Notes under the pieces: model-generated
Database searches by the model: none
Told to the model about the DNA's origin: nothing
The model's input: the letters and a program-made list of their open reading frames with translations, nothing else
Translations under genes and position numbers: made by a program
Shown here: positions 1 through 12,760 of the stretch, piece after piece
Layout of the letters: each line of letters begins with the position of its first letter
Position numbering within the stretch: the stretch's first letter is position 1
Source of the DNA: Phorcus lineatus
Taxonomy: Eukaryota > Mollusca > Gastropoda > Trochida > Trochidae
Direction: 5' to 3'
Length of the DNA stretch: 64,000 bases
Assembly (NCBI GenBank): GCA_921293015.1
Contig: OV121082.1
Coordinates: 44,722,971-44,786,970, forward strand

Positions 1-3000
1 GCCCTATTATGTAATCCCACGTGGGTTTAAACCGGAATTGGTGTCACACTGTCCTAGAAAACTGACATCGATCTAACGATGTAAAAATCAACTGAAAATA
101 AAAATGACTGACCTCTATTTAAAATTCATCAATCGATCCAGTTATGTGGTTACAAGTTTATGGTAATTTCCTTCCAAAATGATCATCAAGTGTAATTAAA
201 TGCATCATTCAACAGTCCACCACGTGGGTGACCGAAGAACCCCAAACATGACCGAATTTAGCCGTTGCCATGATAAACCCTGTTTTTACAGTCTGTTTAA
301 TTGAAATAAAGGCATTGACCTACTTAACATATGGAATCGAACGATTGAGAGCACTATCACTGTTTGACAAGTCTTAACAGAGGCAGATTTTAAAAATATG
401 CCTGTTATAACCGGGAAATGTTGAAGGTGTCCGAAATATGCCGTAATTACCCTAGAATAAATTCAAATCTGACAATCTGTTTGTGTACATATGTTAAGGC
501 AGACAACCATCTCTGTCCACAATGACATCTTTCCTTATATTGTGCACAGCGATCATGTTGAAACCAAGGTAGTACCCTTTGTCTTCACTTCATATTCTGT
601 TTAGCTGTAGGTGCATGATGTTCAAATCTTGTTCATTAAAAATTTTTGATTGCCACCAACATTAGTATTTAATATAAACATATATAAATGATATTGCTGC
701 TTAAACTTAACCTTTAGATAGGGATTTTGATTTTAGCCCATCTCTTCCCAACTTAATCCATAGGAGCGCTGCAGGTGTTCTGCAAAGTTTCTTCATTAGT
801 ATGACAAAGATGGACACCATGCAGAAGGGCTTTTAGATCATGTTGCTGTCAGTACTTATATCAAACCCTTTCTCTCACTTCTTCATCCAAAATAAATCAC
901 TCCATTCTTTACTAAGATTCAACAGTTTCTTAGAAGAGCCTCAGGTGCAAATAGTGATTGCATGCAAAACAAAACGTTTGATAGATTCAGCCAAGAGTTG
1001 TAATGGACAATGTCTTGCTGATGAGATCCACAGAACACAGAGATCAGTGCAGGTGATTCCTCTGAATAGATCAGGGACATTGACCCACTGAACTAGGACG
1101 ATTTGTTAGAGATTGGATGGTTGACAGGGCCTTTAACTTGCTTCCTGCACATCTATCGTGGCGAGAACTGCCATTCAGCTGGATTGTGTCTAATCTTATT
1201 AGACATCTCTCAACATCAGACAATCAGAGATCCTTGGACTTAGAATTGTACATGTACTGTGCAGACCAATGGAGCCTTTGATCAATGGTTCTATCTTGTG
1301 ACATGACATTTAGGCCGTTGATTGAAATGTGAATGTTAAATTTTAAATATTTTTCATAATTTGCATGATGATGAGTGTGAAGAGTTAGCACTTTAAAAAA
1401 AATCTATTTCTTCATAGTATTTTAATTCATGTATATTCAATTAAAAAATTCAAATATTAAGTGGGATGATTTTTGGAGTGTCAAAGCTTCTTCAATCTAA
1501 GTTCTGTAAGTGAATAAATTCTAATTTCCAAATGAATGCATTACATCTACAGTCCTTCTTGGTGTGATTTTTTATGTAAATAGGCATCAGGAGTAAAATA
1601 TATTATCTACCAGGACATGTAAATCTATGTATCATATGATATTTTTCAAATATTTTATGAATTCAATGTCGGTCATTAATTTCCTTGAAATATCTCTCTA
1701 CAATTCATTGGAACTCATGAATTTTGGAGTTGAGCAATCAATAAGCTTGATAATTTAATATGGTAGACAACATGAAATATTCATAATCTTTTTGAGAATC
1801 CTTGTTACTCCCACTCTTAAGTTTCACCTATGAAGTCAGTTATATGAATAAAATTGGATATATAGCCCATAGATTGCGGCAAATTATGTGTATATGATAT
1901 TTATCTTTGTAAGTAACAGTGATTTCAGAGCCAGGAATCCTGCTATCGATTCCTCTAAATTTAATTCCACTTTTATTTTTTCAAGGAAGACAGTTGGATA
2001 TTTCTGCGCAAATTAATCATTTTCGTTTTAGTGCATTAGCTCTGAAGTAGTGATTGTAAGCATTAGCAGGAGTTGATAGGAAACACTGTGCTTCTCATAA
2101 TCGTTGCAGAGCACTTAACAAAATCACATTGTCTCACACCTATTCCTCCTACATATATTCATGACCGAGTGAGCCCAAACTACTTGGTTGAGTATATGGG
2201 GCAGAACTATTGATTTGTACAGTATAAGTGTGTTTGATCTGAACTTACTTTTAATAGTGTACAAAAAGTAACAAGTGACATTTCAAATTGCACAGTTAAT
2301 TTTGACCTCGGTGCTTGAGAAGATCATTTTGGTGTTGCCATTTTAAGTAAACACCTTTTGTTATATATAATAAAGAAAAAGTGATTTCATCTTGTAATTT
2401 TGTGTTATTTCCAAGTTGACTCTACCTAAATGGTAATGAATTTTTTTTATCAGGCTCCTGTTTGTCTTAAGAATTGAATGACCTTGATTTCTTTTAATTT
2501 AGATAGAAAATTAATGTGTCATCAAAATAATTGTATTTTTTATCACTGACATTTGAAAGTTAAAAATCATAACAAGTCTATAAAAGATTAATGATTTTTT
2601 AAATAACTTTGATATTTTCAAATACCATCCAACTCATAAGGATTTTAATGTGATAAATTGAAAAATCTTTTAAGTGATAAGAATTTTTTGGGTCAGACTA
2701 AAAAGACAGTTTTTTAAAATATTACCTAATGCCTGTTCCACTAGAAAGATGGAAGAATCGTTTTCCTCTTCCTTTCACTATGCTCATTAGTAAAGATATA
2801 TTTAAAATTGATTACTAGATCTGGCTGTACTGTATAATAGTGCAACTTCATCCTAAATCATAAATGTCATTTGCATTTTTTTGTAAGATAAAGGTGTGAT
2901 GCGGAGCACCTATGAGTATCGTATCTCTGATAGATCTTTACCTTGCATGTAAGAGAAAGACTGGACTTCATTTAGAGGTCGGTCAGACTAACAATTCTCT

Positions 3001-5089
3001 CATCAGAAACCTGAAGTGTTCGTGCAAACAAATATAAGTAAAAGCTTGTTTCTGGAGATAACAAGTAGAAGCTCATAGAATTAAAATTACCTAATGATCT
3101 AGATTTCTCAAATTAATAAAATAAGTGAATGGTTAACAGAACTGTACTGACAAATTGATACCTCAAAAAAACTTCAGTCAATAGAGATAGCAAGTCTCAG
3201 CTTTCAATCTTGATACGAAGCTGGGAAGAGAAGTAACACCTGTCTGATGGATTGCAGGCTGTATCTCCAGGTGAATCCTCACACAGGGAAGTGAACCAGT
3301 GCAATGTTGTGGGCATGGAGGGTTTGTTGTACCTCCTTGTTGGTATGCATCAAATAAGACGAAATGAAACAAATTTAGCTCCTTTATGTCAGTGTTGGAT
3401 GATGGTTGACTCGTCAATATCTTCTAGAGTTAAGTGGGCCCCTGATTATTGTTTTGTATTATTTGGTCTGTGTAACATAAAGTAATTGAACAGTTGAATG
3501 AGATAAAATGCTTTAGGTATTCTTTATTTAAGTTTAAAATGTATATATGTGATGATGATGAAAGGAAGTTCACAAAATTGTAGTTGGCAAAGAGGAAAGT
3601 TTTCAGCTCTCTCACTGTATAGAATTAAATTCCATTAGAAGCTTGTTTCACAGTCTAGGGGTTGATATAGCAAAGGATCTGCCTCCAATATGTACTAGAC
3701 TTGAATGGGCTTCTCAATGTTCCCATCTCTATGGTATGGGGAAAAGACTAGTTACCAATGAAACAAAAGAAAAGGAGTAAGTTATGATATGCAGTGGGTA
3801 GTAAGGGTTTGTGTTACATCTTTGATGAGTGGCAAAGGGATGAACAAGGAAGCTTTTGTAAAGCTATAACAGAGTCATGCATAGACATCCTGGTAACAGT
3901 CTACAGTAGAATGTTATGGGCGGGTATTGTGTGCTGTTGCTGGGTCAGCGTGTATTGTAGGTGGGTGTGGTCTGACCTGCATTGACCTCTCACTCCTCTG
4001 CACGGGCAATTTGAATATTGAATGTCAAGGTCGTCAAGATGTATTGCATATCTTTGTCAAACAATGTGATATCTTTGTTTGGATTTTTGTACTGAGAGAA
4101 ATATTGATGAGAGTCTATATCTAAATATTTCATTCATTATAGTTTCTTGAAATTTTTTGTGATTATTTTTGGAAAATATTATTTTGTACTATTTATTTTG
4201 TTCCAATATCATAATTAATGGTAATTCCAATCATAAAGAAATCGGTTCATGGTTAAAGAAATCGGTTACATGGTTAAGGTCTGTTATCTATCATTGTCTC
4301 AAATTTCAAAAAAGATATCATCATTATTTTTAATGGTCTGCCAAATTTTTTCGGTAAACCATTAGGTTACCTTGAGGTTATGAGGGCAAAAATAAACTTT
4401 ACATCATAGTTCATTGATCAGTCAGACTTGTCTTACTAAGATGTTTGGACTCTCTTTACTTAGCCTTTTTCAGCCCTCTATTTCATGATTGCCTTGAACT
4501 GCAAGAAAACCCTTCTACTAGCACACAATCAATGATGATATTTGACAGAAGAGCAAATTTGATATATCTCTAGAAATGATTAATTCATATATGGGTTTGT
4601 ATGTCAACTGTATAATAAGTCCCAGTAGTATTCTCTTATCTCATACATAATGTATAGCAGAAATTTTTCCTATTATCTGCCGCAAAGAGAGAGGAAGGGG
4701 CTGTGCTTTTGCTTCAAAGCCTTATTTCAAATTCCATCAGAATCAACCCTTTTCAAATATATATTTTTCAAATGGTGCATATGAGTGTTCTATAAGACTC
4801 TTTATCTGCAACCCCTTATGCTTGTTTGCATGTCAAAACCAATCTGGGAATTTCACTTTGTTACACTTTATGTGTATGGAAATCAGCCATAAAGAAATGG
4901 TTTGGCAGTTCAGGTACTGCTACACCATCCCTCATCAAAATGTCAACTCAAACCAAAAATTGAAATGGTTTTACCAGATTTTAACCCAGACATCCCTTTA
5001 GATTTCAGGTTGGTGAGATAATGATGGTAACACAACCTCAGCATATCTCAGGTTCTAACATTTCCAAGTTTTCCCATGTGAGGTATTAC
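1..5089. other. No gene recognised; AT-rich flank or intron of MCU
   Basis: AT-rich DNA with only short stop-bounded frames (for example 840-1091) that show no family features or splice context. If the MCU 5' exon lies left of the window this is MCU intron; otherwise it is upstream flank. No GC-rich promoter island is seen. Confidence 0.5.
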
Positions 5090-5461
5090 ATGGAGGATAT
5101 TATATGAGTGTCCATGACATACTTTTTTTTATGACACTGGTGCCTGAAGATTAGTATTTCTTGGGCAAGAGCGAGGGATATACTGATTTTTAGGTTCAGG
5201 TGTCGGGAACATAGTATGTCATAGGCAAGAATATGATACTCTGTTTATAACTAAGTTGCTAAATCAAAGGAAATTATCAAAATCAACCTCCAAGTATAGA
5301 CGTATTACCAGTCCTCGTCACATTTGGAACACAACGTCATATTCAAACTGTAACATTAAAGCAATGTTTCTGCTGTGACGTCACAATGAAAAATTAATAT
5401 TTTGTCCTAGGGCATTGAATGAAAATATAAACAAAAATGTGATTGCCCTCGTAGGTAATAA
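5090..5461 (+). repeat. Dispersed repeat family A, copy 1
   Basis: Aligns by eye along its length with 9105-9446 (shared blocks: gaggatattatat, gacatact, ggatatactgat, gtgattgcc...taggtaat). Its left half can fold: the segment starting tgacatact near 5114 pairs with one ending agtatgtcat near 5222. No coding capacity. Probably an old MITE-like element; terminal repeats and a target-site duplication are not clear. Confidence 0.6.
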
Positions 5462-8400
5462 TATCTTTAGCAGGAGAGAAATGTCAGGTCCTTTTTACTT
5501 TATCTGTAGCCTACCCATTATCTGTTCATATCAGGGTAGGCTTTAACTATTAAATGGTAACTGATGAATATAAAATGTTTTTCTCATTATATAGTCTAAT
5601 TCTTTGTATGGAAGATGAGTTATTCTTTGTAAAATAGTCAAATCTAAAGCAACCAATATATTCACTTCAATTAACTTGATCGTATTATAATCATATATCA
5701 TTATCCTATATTTCAGTTATGTGTATCAACAGAAATATCCCCTTGAATTTCCTTGCAACAAAAAATCGTTTGCTAAGCCTAAACACATATATGACCTGCA
5801 TTTGCAGATAACGTCCTTAAAAATCAATACATTTTTAATCAGTCAGTGTTAGTCCAAGTGATAAATATCGTACAAAAACAGGTTACTTCAAAATAGAGCA
5901 CAGATTCGTTATTTCTGGTTTACATTCAGTATTACTTATTTATGAGTTTAGAATTAGTAAGATCATTGTATGTTTTATTTAAATAAATTAAAGGGACATT
6001 AGCAAATTTTTTAGATGAAAAAAAAGATCTCACGAAAACAAATTTAAATTTTTCCAATTGCAAGACAATGGTTTTTAATCAAAAGAAGCATTTTTCAAAG
6101 GAACATACCATTAAGGTTAAGGTATGCAAAATTTTCTGTACCTCAAGTGATTAAAGGTGTTCACACAAAAATGGCAGCCAGTGCTTTTTGCTTGATATTT
6201 GCTTAATTCTTCTAAGAGTACATATGGTTGGGTTAAGTATTTTTTTTCCTTAGACTAATGTTTATTGGTTAAAATTTAAAGAAATAAAATGTGAGCTACT
6301 GTCTAAAAAGATATGTCAGCATTACTGTGGGAAAAACAATTATGATCTTATTCTGTTATATTCTGCACATTTCCGGTATGTTAAATTCTCATTATCATAT
6401 ATCTCTCTTGGATATTTCTTCAGATTTCCCTTTCCATATGACCTTAACCTGTTAATAATCATATATTTACCTTGTCTGTATTTCACCAAAGTCTTTCTCT
6501 TGATAGTTGCTACAGCAGCAGTTAAAGTGTCATCGAGCCCTTTGAGGATATCTTTCTTTATGACTAAATCTATAGTTCCTCTCATTGAAAATACTTCAAC
6601 TTGTCAAGATCAGCATGTACATCCTGCACAGATAATAAAAAAATCCATATGTTAACCACCCTTCCTGAAATAGATTTCTTTCAAAACTCTTAAAGCCAAT
6701 ATTAATCCTGATTGATGCATTAGCTGTTGCAGGTGTTGCTAGACCTGATTCCGATTGAATGACTGCAGCCATATTTCCTTGAAAAACTTTTTGCTAGGAG
6801 CATGCCAGTATGTTCCTCATTAGAGAAAAGCTGCATGCATCCATGTAATTCCGTCCAGATCCCTCATTTATAAAATTGAAGGCATCTATTTATGTTTTAG
6901 TACTGCACCATCAAATCAGTTGGTCTAAGTACTTTAACCAGAAGCAATCAATGGTTAGGTTAATTCCTCTTTCCTGTCGAACCTTTCCCCACATCATCGT
7001 ATATAGATCATTTGTATTCATGCCTCCATTAATAACTGGTCAAAGAATTGTGATCTGAGTAACTGAGGAACCAGACAAAATATTCATCTTGACCTAGTTA
7101 CTGTTTTCTGGCTTGATTCTGCTGAGAAGACAGCAATGTCATTCCTCCATTCCAGTGATTGACGGATGTTGTTTGTCAAAACAAAGATCATAATTTCTTT
7201 CCTTGATCCTGGCAAACTTCACATGATGGTTTTGAGTAGAGATAGAATAGTTATAACAGTGATAAAATTATCCACTTTTGTGATTACTTTAATGTTAGGG
7301 TCATCAATTTTGTGAAAATAATTTTTTGATTAACTTAAATCATCATTTGGGTTACCAACATCTCTTTTTCAATACGGGGTCATCAGACCTTTTTGACCGT
7401 CTGACTTGTACCAAATAAAATCATTGATCAAAATCTTCCTTTTGTATTCTACGTTAATCCTGTCAAGACCTGAGTGAAGACTTTGAATAGAAGATGTCAG
7501 TGTCATCACTGGTAAGGCGATTACTCATGGTTTTGTGCGCTAGCTGCGTGGATATGATTAAAACACATTATGGTTTCTAAAGAAGGGAATCGTCATAGGT
7601 TTCAATCAGTCTGCAAAAAAGAACCACCAAAGCGTGAAGCTCTTTACTGATTTGAGGCTTAACTTAAGGAATGGTTTCAAGCATTAGGTCAGGAACTGTC
7701 CTGAGGGACCTAGTAGAGTACGATTTCTGCCAATAAGGTTGAGAGGGTACTTGGTGGGGCAGGGGCTATATGTGAAAGAATTTTAAGTTGATTCAAGGGA
7801 AGTATATTTATATGATGAGAGCTTGAATTTAAAAACTTCTTGCTCTTGTCAGTTATCCTTACAAGGATTGTTTTGTGTGAACTTAGTTCCTGACATACCT
7901 GATTAAAAGTCCTCCTATTATTAAAACTACTTTTCCTGTTTTCTGTTTTTCTGTCTCCTTGAATTTTATGTGATGTGAATGTGATTCTATATACTTTATC
8001 AGTAAAAGTCAAAATGTGCTACTTTTACATTAAAGGACTTTTTTTTACTGAATAAATGTGTAGAGAATATGTAAAGGACATTGTTTTTACTAAGGGAAAT
8101 ATTTTTGAAAAACCTTATTCTATGACGTTGTTTCTAAGATTTACTTGAAGAAGTAAGTGATAGTTCTTGACTCAAGACTCCCTTATGCACTGGAATGTTA
8201 CACTGAGTAAGAAGTATTTAGTTTTGATATCTAAAACGTATTATTTCATCAAAAACATTTAAACGAACAAACTGTATCATCAACCTTCAGGAAATCTGGT
8301 ACATGCAGGTAATGAGTATCACTGTAAAATGACTCATTTATGAGAAGAAATACACAACTAGAACAATTTAATTTTTTATTACATGAACCATCACATCAAG

Positions 8401-9104
8401 ATAAAAATATTTTACATTTCAATTTGCTTGTGGCTGAGGATAGTGTGCAAGTCAGCAGAAATGGAAACCAGATTGTCTTGTAACGGGATTGTTTTGATAC
8501 ATTTTCTGGGGGGGGGGACAATTCATTTTAATCCAAATTGAAATGACATCATTACTGATGTAGAAACATTACACTTTCATGCGTTTGTCTCTGAAATAAA
8601 ACATAAATCAATGACAAGATTTTTTTATTGCATGCATAGTTACTAGCGTATATATGTACAAAACATTAAAGAAGGATAAAGTTTTGATATTGTTAAAAGT
8701 TTGTTTGCCAAACTGGAATTAAAATGAAAGTGAAGAAATTTGCAAGCTATCTGAAGTTATTCCCATTTAATATGATATAAATTGATCTCATCAAAACATC
8801 AAAAAATTACATTGTAAATGTGTTTGAATAAGCTGTGTATCATAAATTTGGAAGGCCTTTAATTTGGTTTTTTTTTGGTTACTGCCTAAGCAATATTTCA
8901 TGACCTTGACGTAAGTTAATAATACTGTTTTACAATAATAACATGTGTTACCATACTCTATTAAGCTGTTGATTATATGCACATACACAATGTTCTCGCT
9001 CCATTCGCTTCACAACTCCATTAACAAGACATAATGTCTTACTTTTGTTTAAAACATAATGTCACCATGAAAAAGGTGTATACATATAGCATTAGAGACA
9101 GATT
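5462..9104. other. No gene recognised
   Basis: AT-rich, with only short spurious frames (for example minus 6340-6585 and minus 7710-8012). A G10 run is near 8507-8517. Nothing else identified. Confidence 0.5.
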
Positions 9105-9446
9105 TAGAGGATATTATATTAGTGTCAATGACATACTATGTTTACGATACAGATGCCTAAATATGAGTATTTTTCGAGTGAGAGCAAAGGATATACTGAT
9201 ATTTAGGCATGATTGTCAAACATGGAATGTCATGGGCACAAAGGTAATATTTGGTTTAAAGCAAAGTCGCAAAATCAAAGAAAATAATAAAAAACTATAA
9301 TAAAATTTTGGCAGATTTCCCACCGTCGCATCACATGAAATCGAAACGTCATAGGCAAACTGTGACATCAAATGAAAAAGTGATATTTTGCCTTTGGGTT
9401 TCATATGAAAAATATGAACCGCGATATGATTGCCTTCATAGGTAAT
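9105..9446 (+). repeat. Dispersed repeat family A, copy 2
   Basis: Second diverged copy of the repeat at 5090-5461. The foldback stem is clearer here: tgacatactatgttt ... tgcctaaatat (about 9129-9165) faces its reverse complement atatttaggca ... catggaatgtca (about 9199-9232). A possible shorter fragment is at about 20581-20640. Confidence 0.6.
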
Positions 9447-9549
9447 TAAATGAGTTTTAACATAATTAATGTTGTGTTTGATAATTTTAAGTCTCATAGA
9501 GTTAATACTTCAATAAGTTACATTGTCATTTCGTGTGTTACCACTGAGT

Positions 9550-9660
9550 TGCTAGTTCAGCAGATGCACAATGATTTCACTGCAATACATCAACTCATTG
9601 TATTGCAGGCTATCTCCGTGTGTTAATACTAACTGCTGCGCTAACATGAAATAATATTCC
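9550..9660 (+). repeat. Degenerate SINE 3' fragment
   Basis: An eroded version of the 3' part of the tRNA-derived SINE found intact at 18464-18784. Recognisable order: gctagttc.agc.gatgc, tttcact.gcaatacat, ttgcaggct.tctcc, atactaactgctgcg, then gaaataat. The tRNA-like head is missing. Confidence 0.55.
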
Positions 9661-10770
9661 AAGTGGATTATCTAGTGTCTTTCTTTTGTTTCAGTATGAT
9701 GTTATGCTCCTTTGAATAATAATATTCTATTCATGTCAAATATAAGATAGTGGTTACTTTTTTCCTTATTTCTGGTTTCAAAGTTCTGATATTCTAAATT
9801 TATTTGTTAGTGAAATTGATTTGTCAGTTAGGCTTGAGTAAAATATTTTTATTCTTGCGATAACAGAGTAATAGCATACGCTTATAGCATCAAATAGGTA
9901 AAAAGGAAATGTTAGTAGTTTAAAGTATATATTGGCTCTGTTATCTGGGAAGACTCCAACTGAAGACCTCATTATCAATTCTATGTGCTGGTACTGAGAT
10001 ATTTAGCGATAACAACAAGGGAATTATGACCTATACTTAGCCAATATACAGTGTTAACTAGGTCTTGTTCAAACCTGGTGATCAATACATGGGTGGTAAG
10101 TACAATGGAATGTTGTACATTGTATCAGTCTCCAGGGGATCATGTGCAAATAGATCCTTCTGTGTCATTATTCACATTTCACTCTTTGATTATACATGAC
10201 ACTTGATTATTAAACTGAGAATATGAAGACTGTATGTAATGAGAAATTAAGCAAGCTTGAAAACTAATCAATTGGAAATGTTATAGTGTCAGTTTTAATC
10301 AAAATCAAACATTTATTGATGTATTTGTCTAACATTGAAATGAAAATGATAATAAACACTATAGCTGTTGCATTTTTTAAAGCCAGACCATTACAGAGTG
10401 AGAATAACAACCTGTTAACAAGGGGAAATATCTGATATTGGCTGCTATCTAGACTTGTGCAAAGATATTAAAACCCTTTTGAATATTCAAAAAAACAATA
10501 AATTATGTTCCCAATGAATTAAAGTATTTAATGTTTGTTTCTGATGTTTCCAATATCAACATTCATTTATTTTGAAATTGTTGGAAATTGTGTGACATAA
10601 AAGATAAAGCTCATCTCTTATTTCAAAGTTTGTTAAAGAAAGTACCTTCACAAAAGTTAATTTTTTTTAGAAGGTAGTAATATCCAAGCAAGCTCGGTAT
10701 GATGGCAATAAAAGAAAGTTTCAACCTTTATAAGGCCTGGAAGTGATGGAGTTCACTCATGGTACCAGTA
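9661..10770. other. No feature recognised
   Basis: AT-rich DNA between two SINE insertions; no coding, RNA or repeat signal seen. Confidence 0.45.
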
Positions 10771-11255
10771 AGGGAGCTGGATAGCCCAGTGATTAGCTCA
10801 TAGGCTTCTGATCAAGAGCTATTTCCAGCCAATGCTCCCAGGTTTCATCGTAATGAATAGGCTCAATGGTGTTGCAGACTTTCTCCCTGCAATAATACTA
10901 GCAGCCACGAGATAAATGAAATAATCATGAAAGCAGCGTTAAACACCAACTCACCTCACCTCTCACCTCTGATCAAGAGGTCATGTGTCTGAATCCTGCC
11001 AGGGGCTGGACAACTTTGTCTTTAGGAGAGAACTTTTCAACAAGCAGTAAGGTTTGAAAGCAATGCTACAATGAGTTTCAGCGCAGTATGACCCATGATT
11101 TGCTAGTACCAGCTTATGCTTGGATATTTCACCACAATACATAGCCACAATGGTGTTGTTGGCTTTCTCCCTGCAATAATACTAGCCGCCATATTTAAGT
11201 GAAATACTTTTGAAAGCAGCGTTAAATCTTAAATCACCTCACTGCACCAGTAAGT
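10771..11255 (+). mobile_element. tRNA-derived SINE (outer copy) interrupted by a second SINE
   Basis: The outer copy has its tRNA-like head at about 10771-10818 (ggatagcccagtgattagc, a degenerate box A) and continues at 10980 with the box B region (gtctgaatcctgcc), cggcaact-like body and the 3' tail to about 11255. It is split by a 5'-truncated copy at 10819-10967. The join is marked by the repeat tctgatcaagag. Confidence 0.75.
10819..10967 (+). mobile_element. 5'-truncated SINE inserted in another SINE
   Basis: Begins at the middle of the SINE body (ccaatgctcccaggtttcat) and ends in the tail cacctcacctctcacc. It is flanked by a 12-bp direct duplication tctgatcaagag at 10807-10818 and 10968-10979, the expected footprint of LINE-type target-primed insertion. 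Confidence 0.8.
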
Positions 11256-12275
11256 CGTTTGTAATGAAGATTTACTCCTGTCCACAAAACACTTTGTGAG
11301 AACAGCAAGCTTAAATGAAGAAAAGTGATTTTAGATGAAGAAGAATGTATTTTTTCAACTTTAACTTACGCTCAGCAGCTGGTCCACAAGGTTGTGTTGA
11401 ATTGATTTTACCTCTGCTCTGTCGACCTGAGTGAATTAGGCTTCTTCTTGGTGAAAATGTATTGCTTGTTTCTAATATGGTGATAAATTGCTTATGTGGT
11501 CAGTATCTGAATGTAGTTTGATAATAAATATTGTGAAGAGGTTTGGTTATTGTTTTTGTCTCTGTATGGTTATGTAAGCTGTCAGCATGTAAGTGAAAAG
11601 TCAGATATGCTAAAGAAAATGTTGAGTCTTTCTTGGATGACCTACTAAAATGTGTGTATTGGGTTCATTAGCTTTGAAATATTTGCATTAAGATACACAT
11701 TACAGTGTTTACTGAACCGGAAGATCCTTGCCTCCCACGCAAACAAAACAAATCTATATGATTGATTCATCAGGTAACGTGATACAGCTATTGTCAAGGC
11801 TTCGCAATAAAAGGCATGAAGCATGGGAAACAAGATAATCAGATTAGATGTTGTAAAAATCTTGAAATTGAGGAAAATATTCATTTTAAAACTTTGATTA
11901 CCCGACTGCTTCATTTGAAAGCAAAATTTTCTTATCATATCATTGCAGATGTCATTATGTCACTGACAAGTGATATTTTGCCTGTCCTATGAAATACAAT
12001 AAGTAATTAATAGATTTACTGCAAACACAACTCACTTTATTGAGATTTAACATTGAACCTCAATTGCTGCATGTAAATACTGATGATATCTGCAGTGTCG
12101 CTGTTGAATGAACATTGACAAGTAAGATAAATGTTAGAGTTGCACATTTGTGTAGCAGGCAAATGTATATAAATATGTATATGTTTGATAAAATATGTCA
12201 GATGTTATAAAAGGCTGAAGATGTCAAATTCAAGATTAAACATGCTTATGTTCAAGATATAGATCATACAATGTA
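11256..12275. other. No gene recognised; MCU intron or flank
   Basis: AT-rich. A short stretch near 11949-11992 (gacaagtgatattttgcctg) resembles the 3' part of repeat family A. Nothing else seen. Confidence 0.4.
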
Positions 12276-12576
12276 TGAGTCTTTAACTTCCAACTAATGG
12301 AATGCTTTGATATGTTTGATATAACTTAATTATGCTTTGATATTGATATAAATGATATAACATATGAACCTCAACTTCCAACTTAGGGCATGCTTTGACA
12401 TATTTGATATAACGTATGCTTTGATATATTTGAAATAACGTATGAACCTCAACTTCCAACTAAGGGCATGCATTGAGATATCTGATAAAATGTATAAACC
12501 TCAATTTTCAACTAAGGGCATGCTTTGATATATCTGATAAAATGTATAAACCCCGACTTCCAATTAAGGGCATGCC
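12276..12576 (+). repeat. Tandem repeat, ~52-bp unit, abutting MCU exon
   Basis: Units carry cttccaactaagggcatgc followed by tttgatatatctgataaaat. The gggcatgc block recurs at 12386, 12464, 12516 and 12568, giving periods of 78, 52 and 52 bp; earlier units near 12290 are degenerate. The last unit ends about 13 bp before the exon acceptor AG, so the branch-point region lies inside the array. Confidence 0.8.
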
Positions 12577-12589
12577 TTCTGTGTTTCAG

Positions 12590-12760
12590 ATGTGAGTGTG
12601 AAGTACTCAGACGGACTGCCTGTACTCTCAGTGCCTTTACCCTCCCGCCGGGAGACCTGTGAATTCACCCTCAAACCCATCACCCACACTGTCGGGGACT
12701 TCCTCAGATTCCTGCATGAAGAGGACGGTGGCATTGACAGAGCGTCCATCTTCAAACCAG
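12590..12760 (+). CDS. MCU: MCU exon: first half of N-terminal domain
   Basis: Acceptor tgtgtttcag ends at 12589 and donor gtcagt starts at 12761. The exon enters in phase 1 (its first two bases complete an Asp codon if the previous exon ends in G) and leaves in phase 1. It encodes [29 protein letters not shown] and [17 protein letters not shown]. The LPSRRxxC stretch aligns with human MCU Ser92 and Cys97 (known regulatory and redox sites). Here the Ser codon is 12643-12645 and the Cys codon 12658-12660. The upstream partner exon is not identified in this window. Confidence 0.95.

Noticed and set aside
5988-6030. ttaaagggacat block resembling 47934-47985
   Set aside because: The shared stretch is short and AT-rich; not enough to call a repeat family.
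1-12589. MCU transit-peptide exon(s)
   Set aside because: I looked for a stretch ending in phase 1 before a donor with a basic or Ser-rich N-terminus and found none I could defend.
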